From positions 248,001 to 312,000 of the forward strand of contig NZ_JAXIVS010000004.1 of the NCBI RefSeq assembly GCF_034259325.1: a DNA stretch of 64,000 nt, read 5' to 3'. This document shows, piece after piece, positions 15,957 through 24,175 of the stretch; position 1 is the stretch's first letter; each line of letters opens with the position of its first letter. The DNA is from Hyalangium ruber. Lineage in GTDB: Bacteria; Myxococcota; Myxococcia; Myxococcales; Myxococcaceae. Under the pieces are notes generated by a model. It did not search any database. It had not been told where the DNA came from and saw nothing but the letters and a program-made list of their open reading frames with translations. The position numbers were made by a program, and so were the translations under genes.

Positions 15957-17174
15957 CTACGTCCTGGGAACGAGCCCGAGGAGTAACATCCGTGACGCGA
16001 TGGGGGTGCCGGGCCGCAGATAGCGGACGTCCCGCCCCTTTCCCGTCCGGATCGCTCCTCCGTTCGCCACCAGGGTGCCGAGCACCCGCTGCGCCGTGCG
16101 CTTCGAGATGCCGGCATGCTCCGCCAGACCTTGCGCCGACCACGACGCGCCATCGCCGAGCAGGAGCGCGATACGTGAGACCTCGTCATCCGAAGCAGGC
16201 AGGAGAACGACCACCTCACGCTGGGAAGAGAGCAGGTATCCGTCGGACGTGGCGACGGGCTCCGCGGCGAGCCCGTCCATGGCCTTGCGGAGCCGGCCAA
16301 TCTCGACGCGCAGCCTCGAGCGGTGCGAAGCGTTGACTCGACGCACGTCGAAGGCGCGCGCCGCGAGTTCGTCTCGAGGCACGGAGTCCGGCCAGGCGCG
16401 GCCAAGGACGAGGAGCAACGCGAACAACACGGGCCTCCTCGCGAGCGGAATCGTGACGCGACCTCCCATGACGAGGCGCCGACACGCATCGACCAGGAGG
16501 AGTTCACCGCGAGAGACGTCCTCGATCGCGAAGAGGTCCGCCTCGCGCGGTACGCCTCCGCGCAGCAACCGGGCGATGGGGTGTGAGAGTTCATTCTCGA
16601 GCGTGACGAGCGCCCGCGAGAGCAAGTGATTCGGTGCTCCCTCGAGGGCACGACGCGCACGCAGGAGCGCATCGCGTGCATCCGTCGTCGCGATGGCACG
16701 GAGGCAGATCTCCGCCTGGGCGAGCAATGCGACCGCGAGAAGGTCCGGTGCGAGCTCCGCTGCCATGACCTCCTCGACCACACGCCGGGCCTCGCCGAGG
16801 CGACCGAGCAGCACCTCGGCGCGAGCCAGGACGAGGCGCTGCATCGCCGCATTGCGCTCGTCCCCCAAGCGGGCGAGCTCGTCCGCGGACTCCCTCGCCG
16901 CTCGCGCGGCGGGCGCGGGCTCCCCCGTGCTCAGGGAGATCTCGACCAGCGCGGCTCGCGCACGGGCACGCGTCAGCGGCTCGTCCGCGAGCGAGCTGGC
17001 TCGCTCCAGGCAGGCTCTCGCCAGCTCGAGATCGCCGATCTGAGCATAGGCAATGCCTCTCAACGTGAGCCCGAGCGCGCTCTCGATTCGACCGACCAGT
17101 CCGAGCGCCCTCAGGGGCTCGCCGCTGGCAAGCGCGCTTCCCGCTTCATGGAGGAGTGTGGGAATGGACGGCAC
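15957..17174 (-). CDS. Winged-helix transcriptional regulator with TPR-like helical repeats
   Basis: 405 residues from GTG 17174. The N-terminal half is helical and repetitive (Ala/Arg/Leu-rich, TPR-like: GIAYAQIGDLELARACLERASSLA). Residues about 250-335 resemble an OmpR/BTAD-type winged helix (PRDELAARAFDVRRVNASHRSRLRVEIGRLRKAM). The C-terminal 60 residues form a second helix-turn-helix (SAQGLAEHAGISKRTAQRVLGTLVANGGAI). The frame is open further up to 17378, but that extension would lie antisense to the small gene at 17308 and is compositionally odd, so 17174 is preferred; no Shine-Dalgarno is visible. Divergent from the small membrane protein/beta-propeller pair, which it may control. Confidence 0.7.
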   Translation of the reverse strand: MPSIPTLLHEAGSALASGEPLRALGLVGRIESALGLTLRGIAYAQIGDLELARACLERASSLADEPLTRARARAALVEISLSTGEPAPAARAARESADELARLGDERNAAMQRLVLARAEVLLGRLGEARRVVEEVMAAELAPDLLAVALLAQAEICLRAIATTDARDALLRARRALEGAPNHLLSRALVTLENELSHPIARLLRGGVPREADLFAIEDVSRGELLLVDACRRLVMGGRVTIPLARRPVLFALLLVLGRAWPDSVPRDELAARAFDVRRVNASHRSRLRVEIGRLRKAMDGLAAEPVATSDGYLLSSQREVVVLLPASDDEVSRIALLLGDGASWSAQGLAEHAGISKRTAQRVLGTLVANGGAIRTGKGRDVRYLRPGTPIASRMLLLGLVPRT

Positions 17175-17307
17175 GCGCCGAGGATCGCTTGGAGGGTGTG
17201 CCTTGTCACCCAGGCAAGCCGCCGTCGCGGACCTGCGCGTCACGAATGTTACTCCCGGGGCTTGTGGCTCACGCCTAGGTTTTCCAGGTCCCAGCCCAGG
17301 AGATGCC

Positions 17308-17478
17308 ATGTGCCCCGCCTGTTTGACTTCCCTTGCGCTCACCGCCGCCGCGACCACGGGAGCAGGAGCCGCCGTCACGGCCTTCGTGATACGCGTGCGG
17401 CGGTCGTTGACCCAGGAGCCCCGAACCGAGCCCCCTGCACGAGAGCCTCGCCATGAGCACGTTGAAACGAACCGCTGA
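17308..17478 (+). CDS. Small CxxC membrane protein
   Basis: 56 residues, starting MCPACLTSLALTAAATTGAG. AGGAG at 17298-17302 is well placed before ATG 17308. An N-terminal CPxC pair is followed by one hydrophobic segment (residues about 6-29), then a positively charged tail (RVRRS), so it is a single-span inner-membrane protein. Short proteins starting MCPxC with this layout recur near DUF899 genes in other bacteria, to my recollection. It overlaps the start of the next gene by 26 bases in another frame, so translation is probably coupled. Redox or metal role is a guess from the CxxC. Confidence 0.65.
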   Translation: MCPACLTSLALTAAATTGAGAAVTAFVIRVRRSLTQEPRTEPPAREPRHEHVETNR

Positions 17479-18091
17479 GATCGCCCGCGAGTACCGCCCC
17501 CTCGATGACGCGCGCATCCATGGCGTCACCTTCGACGGGAAGCTCGTGTGGTTCGCGCGCGACAACGAGCTCATCGCCTTCGAGCCGGAGACCGAGACCG
17601 TCGTTCGCCGGATTCCGGTTCCGGCAGCGAATGCCGGTACCGCGTTCGATGGCGAGTACCTCTATCAGCTCGCCCAAGGTGAGATCCTCGTCATTCGGCC
17701 GGCCGATGGGCGCATCGTCCGAACGCTCCCCTCGCCGGGAAAGGGCAAGGACAGTGGGATGGCGTGGGCGGATGGTCATCTCTGGATCGGGCAGTACAAC
17801 GACTCGAAGATCCACAAGGTGGACGCGAAGACCGGCGCGGTCGTGAAGACGCTCACGTCGGATCGCTTCGTCACCGGAGTGTCCTGCGTCGAAGGTGCGC
17901 TGTGGCATGGCGCGAGCGGGGATGGAAAGCCGTGCGAACTCCGGCGCCTGGCACCCGATGGCACGGTAGAGGAGTCACTGACCGTTCCCGTGGAGTCGAT
18001 CGCAGGGGTCGAAGGGACAGGGGACGGTGGCTTCTGGTGTGCGGGGGAGAAGGGCAGGCTTCGGCTCGTCCGTCGCAAAAGCGGCCCTTGA
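17453..18091 (+). CDS. Beta-propeller protein (YncE/SMP-30-like)
   Basis: 212 residues. Repeating units of about 40-45 residues of the type 'GVTFDGKLVWFARDNELIAFEPETETVVRRIPV', 'GTAFDGEYLYQLAQGEILVIRPADGRIVRTLPS', 'GMAWADGHLWIGQYNDSKIHKVDAKTGAVVKTL' show four to five propeller blades, as in glutaminyl-cyclase-like and SMP-30/YncE-like proteins. No signal peptide, so cytosolic. ATG 17453 lies inside the 3' end of the small CxxC gene. Ligand unknown. Conserved neighbourhood with DUF899 and the winged-helix regulator suggests a shared stress or redox response. Confidence 0.7.
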   Translation: MSTLKRTAEIAREYRPLDDARIHGVTFDGKLVWFARDNELIAFEPETETVVRRIPVPAANAGTAFDGEYLYQLAQGEILVIRPADGRIVRTLPSPGKGKDSGMAWADGHLWIGQYNDSKIHKVDAKTGAVVKTLTSDRFVTGVSCVEGALWHGASGDGKPCELRRLAPDGTVEESLTVPVESIAGVEGTGDGGFWCAGEKGRLRLVRRKSGP

Positions 18092-18196
18092 CGCCCTCTG
18101 CATCGCCGCTTCGCTCTCGCCATCGCGTAGCGGATTGAGGCAGCCTGCACCCGCCGTGTACGCTCGCGACCGTCGTGCATCCGGAGAGCATCCACC

Positions 18197-19714
18197 ATGA
18201 AGGTTTCCATCGTCCGCCGCTACGAGTCGAAACTCGGTGATTCGGACTTCCATCCGTATCGCACCGGCGCATGGACGCCGAACACGGTGGAGCTCGATGC
18301 CACCGACCTCGAGGTGCTCGAGGGAGAGATCCCTCGCGATCTGGCAGGTGTCTATCTCCGCAACACGGAGAATCCCCTCTTCGAGGCCATCACCGGTCGC
18401 TATCACCCGTTCGACGGAGACGGGATGGTGCATGCGATCCGCTTCCGGGATGGCGGCGCGGAATACCGCAATCGCTTCGTGAAGACCGCGGGGCTCCAGG
18501 CCGAGCTGGAAGCTGGCGGCGCCCTCTGGGCGGGGATTCTGGAGTCACCCGATGCCTCGCAGCGCGAGGGCTGGGGCGCCCGGACGCGGATGAAGGACGC
18601 CTCGTCCACGGACATCCTCGTCCACCGGGGCGAAGCGCTCACCACGTTCTACCAGTGCGGGGATGCGTACCGACTCGATCCGTACACCCTGGAGACGCGC
18701 GGCACGGTGCGCTGGAGCGAGCAGGTGGAAGGGAAACCGGGCGTGCGCGGGGTGTTCCCGAAGGGCGCGACCGTGTCGGCGCACCCGAAGGTGGACGAGC
18801 GAACGGGCGAGCTGCTGTTCTTCAACTACTCGAAGGAAGAGCCGTTCCTGCACTTCGGAGTGGTCGACGCGCAGGGGAAGCTCGCCCGCTACCTGCCGGT
18901 GGCGCTGCCGGGCCCGCGCCTTCCGCACGACATGGCGTTCACGGAGCACTACGCCATCCTCAACGACTTCCCCATGATGTGGGACCCGGCGCGGCTGGAG
19001 AAGAACCAGCACCGCCCGGTGTACCGCCCGGAGCTCGGTTCGCGCTTTGGAATCGTGCGGCGCGATGGCACCGGCCCGGTGCGCTGGTTCGAGGCCTCGC
19101 CCACGTACGTGTTGCACTTCTCCAACGCGTACGAGGAAGGCGACGAGATCATCCTCGAGGGGTTCCACCAGGGAGCGCCGATTCCGAAGCGGCTCGAGGG
19201 CGAGACGGCCATCGATGCGTTCCGTAAGAGCCTGGACATGCGCGAGCTGCAGACGCGCCTGCACCGCTGGCGGTTCAACCTGGTCACGGGCCAGACGCAC
19301 GAAGCGTTCCTCGATGACGAGGTGTCCGAGTTCCCGACCATCGACAACCGCGTGGGCGGAAGGAAGCACCGCAAGGTGGTCGCCATGACGGGCGAGCCGG
19401 GACACTTCCTCTTCAACGGCATGGTGGCGTACGACCTGGAGCGCGGGACGAAGCAGTCGTACCGCTTCCCGGAAGGCGTCTTCGCCAGCGAGTCACCGAT
19501 CGCGCCGCGAACGGGTACACGCGACGAGGCCGACGGCTACGTGGTGACCTTCGTGAGCGACCTGCGCAACGACAGCAGCGAGTGCCAGCTCTTTGAGGCG
19601 AGCGACATCGCTCGCGGCCCCATCGCGCGCATCCGGCTGCCGCACCGGATCTCCAGCGGCACACACGCCACCTGGGTGTCCGAAGCGGACCTCGCGAAGC
19701 ACGGCGCGCGGTAG
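18197..19714 (+). CDS. Carotenoid cleavage oxygenase (RPE65 family)
   Basis: 505 residues, standard length. N-terminal GEIPRDLAGVYLRNTENP and HPFDGDGMVHAIRF are family signatures. The four iron-ligand histidines are identifiable: His196 (SAHPKVD), His244 (RLPHDMAFTEHY), His307 (TYVLHFSNAYEEGD) and His490 (SGTHATWV). These enzymes split a conjugated double bond with O2 using a non-haem Fe(II); substrates include carotenoids, apocarotenoids and lignostilbenes. Myxobacteria make carotenoids, so an apocarotenoid product is plausible. No carotenoid biosynthesis gene lies in the window. Start ATG 18197 follows GGAGAG. Confidence 0.92.
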   Translation: MKVSIVRRYESKLGDSDFHPYRTGAWTPNTVELDATDLEVLEGEIPRDLAGVYLRNTENPLFEAITGRYHPFDGDGMVHAIRFRDGGAEYRNRFVKTAGLQAELEAGGALWAGILESPDASQREGWGARTRMKDASSTDILVHRGEALTTFYQCGDAYRLDPYTLETRGTVRWSEQVEGKPGVRGVFPKGATVSAHPKVDERTGELLFFNYSKEEPFLHFGVVDAQGKLARYLPVALPGPRLPHDMAFTEHYAILNDFPMMWDPARLEKNQHRPVYRPELGSRFGIVRRDGTGPVRWFEASPTYVLHFSNAYEEGDEIILEGFHQGAPIPKRLEGETAIDAFRKSLDMRELQTRLHRWRFNLVTGQTHEAFLDDEVSEFPTIDNRVGGRKHRKVVAMTGEPGHFLFNGMVAYDLERGTKQSYRFPEGVFASESPIAPRTGTRDEADGYVVTFVSDLRNDSSECQLFEASDIARGPIARIRLPHRISSGTHATWVSEADLAKHGAR

Positions 19715-19864
19715 CCACGCCGCGTCACGTCGGAATGTTGCATGTTGGTGACGTACGTCGCGTGCTCTTTGCAAAACCGACCCTGAAGTGTGACAGCGGG
19801 CCGCTCGCTGGAGCGGCACATTGCGCCCGTTTTCGCATTCCCCTTCCTGGGGCTTCGAGGGCCG

Positions 19865-22579
19865 ATGCTTCGCTTCACGTTCGTATGCATGTGGGTCGCG
19901 TTCACCAGTGCCGCTTTCGCGCAGGGCGGCACGGGCATCCGCGGCAAGGTGACCGACGCCAAGACCGGTGAGCCGCTCATGGTGGTTCCCGTCACCGTCA
20001 TCCTCGGCGCCGACGCCTTCGTGGAGACGAACCTCGAGGGCCAGTACGAGCTCGCCCTGCCTCCTGGCACGTACGACGTGCGCTACTGGGCCGATCAGTA
20101 CGAAGGCGTGGACGCCAAGGCCGTGAAGGTGGCGGACGGCTTCGTGACGTTGGACATCGCGCTCAAGCCGGTGGAGGGCTCCTTCACCGAGGAAGTCGTC
20201 GTCATCGGCACGGTGGACTCCAAGAGCGAGAGCGGCCTGCTGCTGAAGCGCAAGCTCGCCAACACCGTGCAGGACTCCATTGGCAGCGAGCAGATCTCCC
20301 GCTCGCCGGACTCGAACGCGGGTGACGCCGTCAAGCGCGTGGCCTCCGCCACCGTGGTGGGCCGCAACGTCTACCTGCGCGGCCTGGGTGGCCGCTACGC
20401 CGCCACCACCGTCAACGGCGTCGCCCTGCCCAGCACGGACCCCGACGGGCACCAGGCGCCGTTGGACCTCTTCCCCAATGCGCTCCTGTCCACGCTCACC
20501 GTGCAGAAGACCTTCTCGGCCGAGATGAATGGTGCCTTCGCGGGCGGCGTGCTCGGCATCGAGACCAACTCCTACCCCGCCACGTTCCAGGCGCAGGTGA
20601 AGCTGTCGCTCGGCGCCAACACCCAGTCCACCTTCCGCTCGCGCCGGACGTACGAGGGCGGCAGCCAGGACTTCCTGGGCGTGGATGACGGCACGCGCCA
20701 GCTCCCGGACAGCATCCCCGAGGACCGACCGCTCACCACGCGTGACCCGCAGGCGGAGCAGGTCAGCGAGAGCTTCTCCAACGTCTGGACCAGCCGCACC
20801 TCCCAGGGCCTGCCCAATGGCAGCCTGAACGTCTCCGTGGGTGACACCCACCAGTGGGACGGAGGCCAGGCGTTCGGCTACCTCGCCAGCGTGACGTTCT
20901 CTCGGAGCGACGCGGCCACCAACGCCGACGTGCAGACCTTCCGCATCGATGACCAGGACCTGATGCCCAAGGACCTCTACAGCTCCGAGTTCGGCGCCAC
21001 GCACACGAACTGGGGCGCGCTGCTCAACGCCGGCTACCAGCTGGACCCGCTCAACGACGTGAGCCTGCTGGCGCTGGTGAGCCGCTCGACGGAGGACTCG
21101 GCCCAGCTGCTCCAGGGCTTCTCGGACACGGACGACGCCAACTTCGACGCCACGCGCCTGAAGTTCGCTCAGCGCTTCCTGAGCTTCAACCAGCTCCGGG
21201 GCACGCACCGCTTCGGCGCGGACAACGCCTTCGCGCTGCGCTGGCAGGGCAACGTGTCGGTGACGCAGGCCGAGGAGCCGGACACGCGCGACATGCTGTA
21301 CTTGGAGGACAACGGCGTGCGGCGCTTCCGCCAGGCCGCCAACAGCGGCGAGCGCTTCTTCTCCACCCTGAGCGACACGAGCGGCGGCGGCAGCCTCTCG
21401 CTGCGCTTCCCGCTGGGCCGTGTGGAGATGAACGTGGGGGCCTCGGCGCAGCTGTCCCGTCGCCACTTCGACGCGCGCCGCTTCGCCTTCCTCTTCGTCG
21501 GCGAGGACCCGGCCCTGCTGGGCCTGTCGGCCGAGGAGATGCTCTCCGAGGAGAACATCGGCCCTTCCTTCCTCGCCGAGGAGCGCACCTTCCTCACGGA
21601 CCGCTACGAAGGCACCCAGTCGCTCTACGCCGGCTTCCTCAGCGCGGAGCTGCCGCTGGCCGAGCGGCTGCGCGCCATCGCCGGCGCGCGCCTGGAGGTG
21701 TTCTCCCAGCGGCTCGAGTCGGGCAGCCCCTTCGCTCAGGGCCAGGCGCCCGCCTCCACGGACCGCGCCACCCTCAACCCCATGCCCTCGCTGAACCTGG
21801 TCTACGGCGTGACGGAGAAGGCGAACCTGCGCGCGGGCTACAGCTTCACCGTGGCGCGGCCCCAGTTCCGTGAGATTGCCCCCTTCCTCTATTACGACGC
21901 TATCCGACGCCGCAGCGTGAGCGGCAACCCCGACCTGGTCTCCTCCCGCATCCACAACGCGGACCTGCGCTGGGAGTGGTTCCCCACCGAGAGCGAGGTC
22001 TTCTCCATGGGCGGCTTCTTCAAGCGCTTCATCGAGCCCATCGAGCAGGTGGTGGTCAGCTCCATCCAGGGAGACGTGGGCTACCGCAACGCGGAGGCGG
22101 CCACGGCGCTGGGCCTTGAGCTGGAAGGTCGGGTGTCCCTGGGCCGGGTGAGCGAGGTGCTCGCCCCGCTGCGCCTCGGGGCCAACCTGAGCCTCATCCA
22201 CTCGCGAGTGAACCTGGGCAGTAGCCAGCAGATCAGCACCAGCGAGAGTCGGCCGCTGCAGGGCCAGTCCCCGTACGTGGCCAACGTGAACCTGGGCTAC
22301 CTGCGCGAGAGCTCTGGCACCGAGGTGACGGTGCTCTACAACGTGTTCGGCCGGCGCATCTCCGAGGTGGGCTTCAACCGGCTGCCGGACACCTACGAGC
22401 AGTCGTTCCACCGCGTGGACGTGACGCTCAGCCAGCGGCTGTCCGAGCAGCTGCGGCTGAAGCTGACGGGGACGAACCTGCTGAACCAGTCCTCGGTCTT
22501 CCAGCAGCTTGGCACCGATGTGTTCCGCTACCGGCCCGGCCTCACGGCGACGGCACAGGTGGAGTGGAGCCCGCTGTAA
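19865..22579 (+). CDS. TonB-dependent receptor with carboxypeptidase-regulatory-like domain
   Basis: 904 residues. Signal peptide MLRFTFVCMWVAFTSAAFAQ, then a CarboxypepD_reg-like Ig domain (GIRGKVTDAKTGEPL to IALKPVEG, residues about 23-105), then the plug with SEQISRSPDSNAGDAVKRV and VYLRGLGGRYAATTVNG, and an outer-membrane beta-barrel of some 600 residues ending TATAQVEWSPL. The longer frame from 19790 adds 25 residues before the signal; ATG 19865 is preferred. This SusC-like layout imports ligands too large for porins using TonB energy. It is followed by a lipoprotein 39 bases on, which probably serves as the ligand-capture partner. Substrate unknown. Confidence 0.9.
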   Translation: MLRFTFVCMWVAFTSAAFAQGGTGIRGKVTDAKTGEPLMVVPVTVILGADAFVETNLEGQYELALPPGTYDVRYWADQYEGVDAKAVKVADGFVTLDIALKPVEGSFTEEVVVIGTVDSKSESGLLLKRKLANTVQDSIGSEQISRSPDSNAGDAVKRVASATVVGRNVYLRGLGGRYAATTVNGVALPSTDPDGHQAPLDLFPNALLSTLTVQKTFSAEMNGAFAGGVLGIETNSYPATFQAQVKLSLGANTQSTFRSRRTYEGGSQDFLGVDDGTRQLPDSIPEDRPLTTRDPQAEQVSESFSNVWTSRTSQGLPNGSLNVSVGDTHQWDGGQAFGYLASVTFSRSDAATNADVQTFRIDDQDLMPKDLYSSEFGATHTNWGALLNAGYQLDPLNDVSLLALVSRSTEDSAQLLQGFSDTDDANFDATRLKFAQRFLSFNQLRGTHRFGADNAFALRWQGNVSVTQAEEPDTRDMLYLEDNGVRRFRQAANSGERFFSTLSDTSGGGSLSLRFPLGRVEMNVGASAQLSRRHFDARRFAFLFVGEDPALLGLSAEEMLSEENIGPSFLAEERTFLTDRYEGTQSLYAGFLSAELPLAERLRAIAGARLEVFSQRLESGSPFAQGQAPASTDRATLNPMPSLNLVYGVTEKANLRAGYSFTVARPQFREIAPFLYYDAIRRRSVSGNPDLVSSRIHNADLRWEWFPTESEVFSMGGFFKRFIEPIEQVVVSSIQGDVGYRNAEAATALGLELEGRVSLGRVSEVLAPLRLGANLSLIHSRVNLGSSQQISTSESRPLQGQSPYVANVNLGYLRESSGTEVTVLYNVFGRRISEVGFNRLPDTYEQSFHRVDVTLSQRLSEQLRLKLTGTNLLNQSSVFQQLGTDVFRYRPGLTATAQVEWSPL

Positions 22580-22618
22580 CCCCCTACCCCCGCATTACCC
22601 TTCGAGATGGAGCAAACC

Positions 22619-23977
22619 ATGAAATCCGTTCGGACGTGGGCCTGCGTGTACGGCCTCGCGATGCTGGCCGCCTGCGGTGACGACGAGACTCAGACTCCCG
22701 ACCCCTCGGCCCAGGGCGACACGTGTGAGGCGGGCCAGGAGACCTGCGAAGTCACGCAGAACATCACCTCCGACACCACCTGGACCAAGGACCACACCTA
22801 CGTCCTCAAGGCGAACGTGTTCGTGAAGAACGCGACGCTGAAGATCGAGCCGGGCACCGTCATCAAGGGCGGCTTCAACACCTCGCTGGCCATCACCAGC
22901 ACGGCCAAGCTCGACGCGCAGGGCACGGCCACCGCGCCCATCGTCTTCACCAGCATGGTGGACGTCGGCTCGCGCCAGGCGGGCAACTGGGGAGGACTCG
23001 TCCTGCTGGGCAAGGCGCCCCTGAACGTGCAGGGCGGCGTGGACAACATCGAGGGATATCCCGAGAGCGCCGACACCCAGTACGGCGGCAGCGACGCGGC
23101 GCACAACTGCGGTACCCTCAAGTACGCCCGCATCGAGTTCGCGGGTTATCGCCTGGGTGGTAACAACGAGCTCAACGGGCTGACGCTCGGTGGCTGCGGC
23201 ACGGCGACCACCGTCGACTACGTGCAGGTCCACCGCGGCCTGGATGACGGCGTGGAGATGTTCGGCGGCACCGCCAACCTCAAGCACATCGTCGTCTCCC
23301 TGGCGGATGACGACGGCCTGGATTGGGATCAGGGCTGGACGGGCAAGGGCCAGTTCATCGTCGTGCAGCAGAACCGCGTGGTGGGCAACCACGGCATCGA
23401 GGCGGACAACAGCTCCTCCTCGCCCAACGCCACGCCGCGCTCCAACCCCACGCTGTGGAACGTGACGCTGATCGGCTCGAACCGCGACAAGGGCTCGGCG
23501 GCACAGACCCAGGGGGGCGCCATTCTCCGCGTGGGCACCGCCGGCAGCCTCAACAACGCCATCGTTGCCTACTTCAACGACTTCGCCATCGACATCGCCG
23601 GCCCGGACTCCATCCGCGAGGCCACCGAGGATCGGCTGACGGTGAAGAACACCACCTTCTGGTCCACGAAGCTCACGTATGACGCCACCAGCTTCGCGGT
23701 GAAGTCGAGCAGTGACGGCAGCGACTTCAACGAGTGGTCGAAGCTGGGCACCCAGGCCGAGCCCACCAACACCGTAGTGGACCCCAAGCTGAGCAAGGCG
23801 CTCTACACGGCGCCCTCGACGGCCACGCCCAACCCCGTTCCGGACTTCAAGCCGGAGACGGCGCTCGCGGGCGGCACTCCGCCGGCCGACGGCTTCTTCG
23901 ACGCCAGCGCCACCTTCCGCGGCGCGGTGGGCGATACGGACTGGCTCGCGGGCTGGACGGCCTTCCCGGAGCTCTGA
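22619..23977 (+). CDS. Beta-helix lipoprotein, partner of the TonB-dependent receptor
   Basis: 452 residues. Lipobox LAAC near residue 18. After a short acidic linker, CEVTQNITSDTTW and LKIEPGTVIKGG, then repeated short turns (APIVFTSM, GNWGGLVLLGKA, LKYARIEFAGY, VDYVQVHRGLDDGVEMFGG, LKHIVVSLADDDGLDWDQGW) give a right-handed parallel beta-helix. GGAG at 22609-22612 supports ATG 22619 over 22607. Same strand and close to the receptor gene; such receptor-plus-helix-lipoprotein pairs are common in proteobacteria. The Asp-rich DDGLDWDQGW loops may bind Ca2+ or a phosphate-bearing ligand; this is inference. Confidence 0.85.
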   Translation: MKSVRTWACVYGLAMLAACGDDETQTPDPSAQGDTCEAGQETCEVTQNITSDTTWTKDHTYVLKANVFVKNATLKIEPGTVIKGGFNTSLAITSTAKLDAQGTATAPIVFTSMVDVGSRQAGNWGGLVLLGKAPLNVQGGVDNIEGYPESADTQYGGSDAAHNCGTLKYARIEFAGYRLGGNNELNGLTLGGCGTATTVDYVQVHRGLDDGVEMFGGTANLKHIVVSLADDDGLDWDQGWTGKGQFIVVQQNRVVGNHGIEADNSSSSPNATPRSNPTLWNVTLIGSNRDKGSAAQTQGGAILRVGTAGSLNNAIVAYFNDFAIDIAGPDSIREATEDRLTVKNTTFWSTKLTYDATSFAVKSSSDGSDFNEWSKLGTQAEPTNTVVDPKLSKALYTAPSTATPNPVPDFKPETALAGGTPPADGFFDASATFRGAVGDTDWLAGWTAFPEL

Positions 23978-23988
23978 GGTCCACGGGC

Positions 23989-24042
23989 TATACCTCCTCA
24001 TGGGCTGAGCGACCCATGAGGGGGGCCACCTGAGGAGGTATA
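23989..24042. repeat. Nested, mutually exclusive inverted repeats
   Basis: tatacctcctca (23989-24000) is the exact reverse complement of tgaggaggtata (24031-24042). A second pair, cctcatggg (23996-24004) and cccatgagg (24013-24021), shares bases 23996-24000 with the first, so only one hairpin can form at a time. It lies after the beta-helix lipoprotein gene; it may terminate transcription or mark the deletion joint with the Uma2 remnant. Confidence 0.6.
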
Positions 24043-24157
24043 CCGGCTGGAGCAGGGGCGCTGGTCCTGTCTCGACACCTATGAGGGAGATACTCGGGTG
24101 CGTGCCGAGCCCTTCGAGACGCTCGAGCTGAGGCTGAGCCTCCTCTGGGAGCGCTGA
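24020..24157 (+). pseudogene. Remnant of a Uma2-family protein (C-terminal 45 residues)
   Basis: An open frame from 24020 to the stop at 24155-24157 reads PPEEVYRLEQGRWSCL, DTYEGDTRVRAEPFETLEL, LSLLWER. This matches the C-terminal end of Uma2 family proteins (PD-(D/E)XK-fold, multi-copy in myxobacteria), where 'E(V/I)(W/Y)RLE-GRY--L--Y-GD--VR-EPFEALEL-L--LW' is typical. The N-terminal two thirds, including the nuclease core, are absent and no start codon is present. So it is the stump of a deleted gene. The stop is 18 bases before the stop of the convergent 830-residue gene. Confidence 0.6.
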
Positions 24158-24175
24158 GCTTCGCGGGGATGGGGC

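Noticed and set aside
19493-22411. 972-codon frame antisense to the TonB-dependent receptor
   Set aside because: Low-complexity shadow; the sense frame has signal peptide, plug and barrel features.
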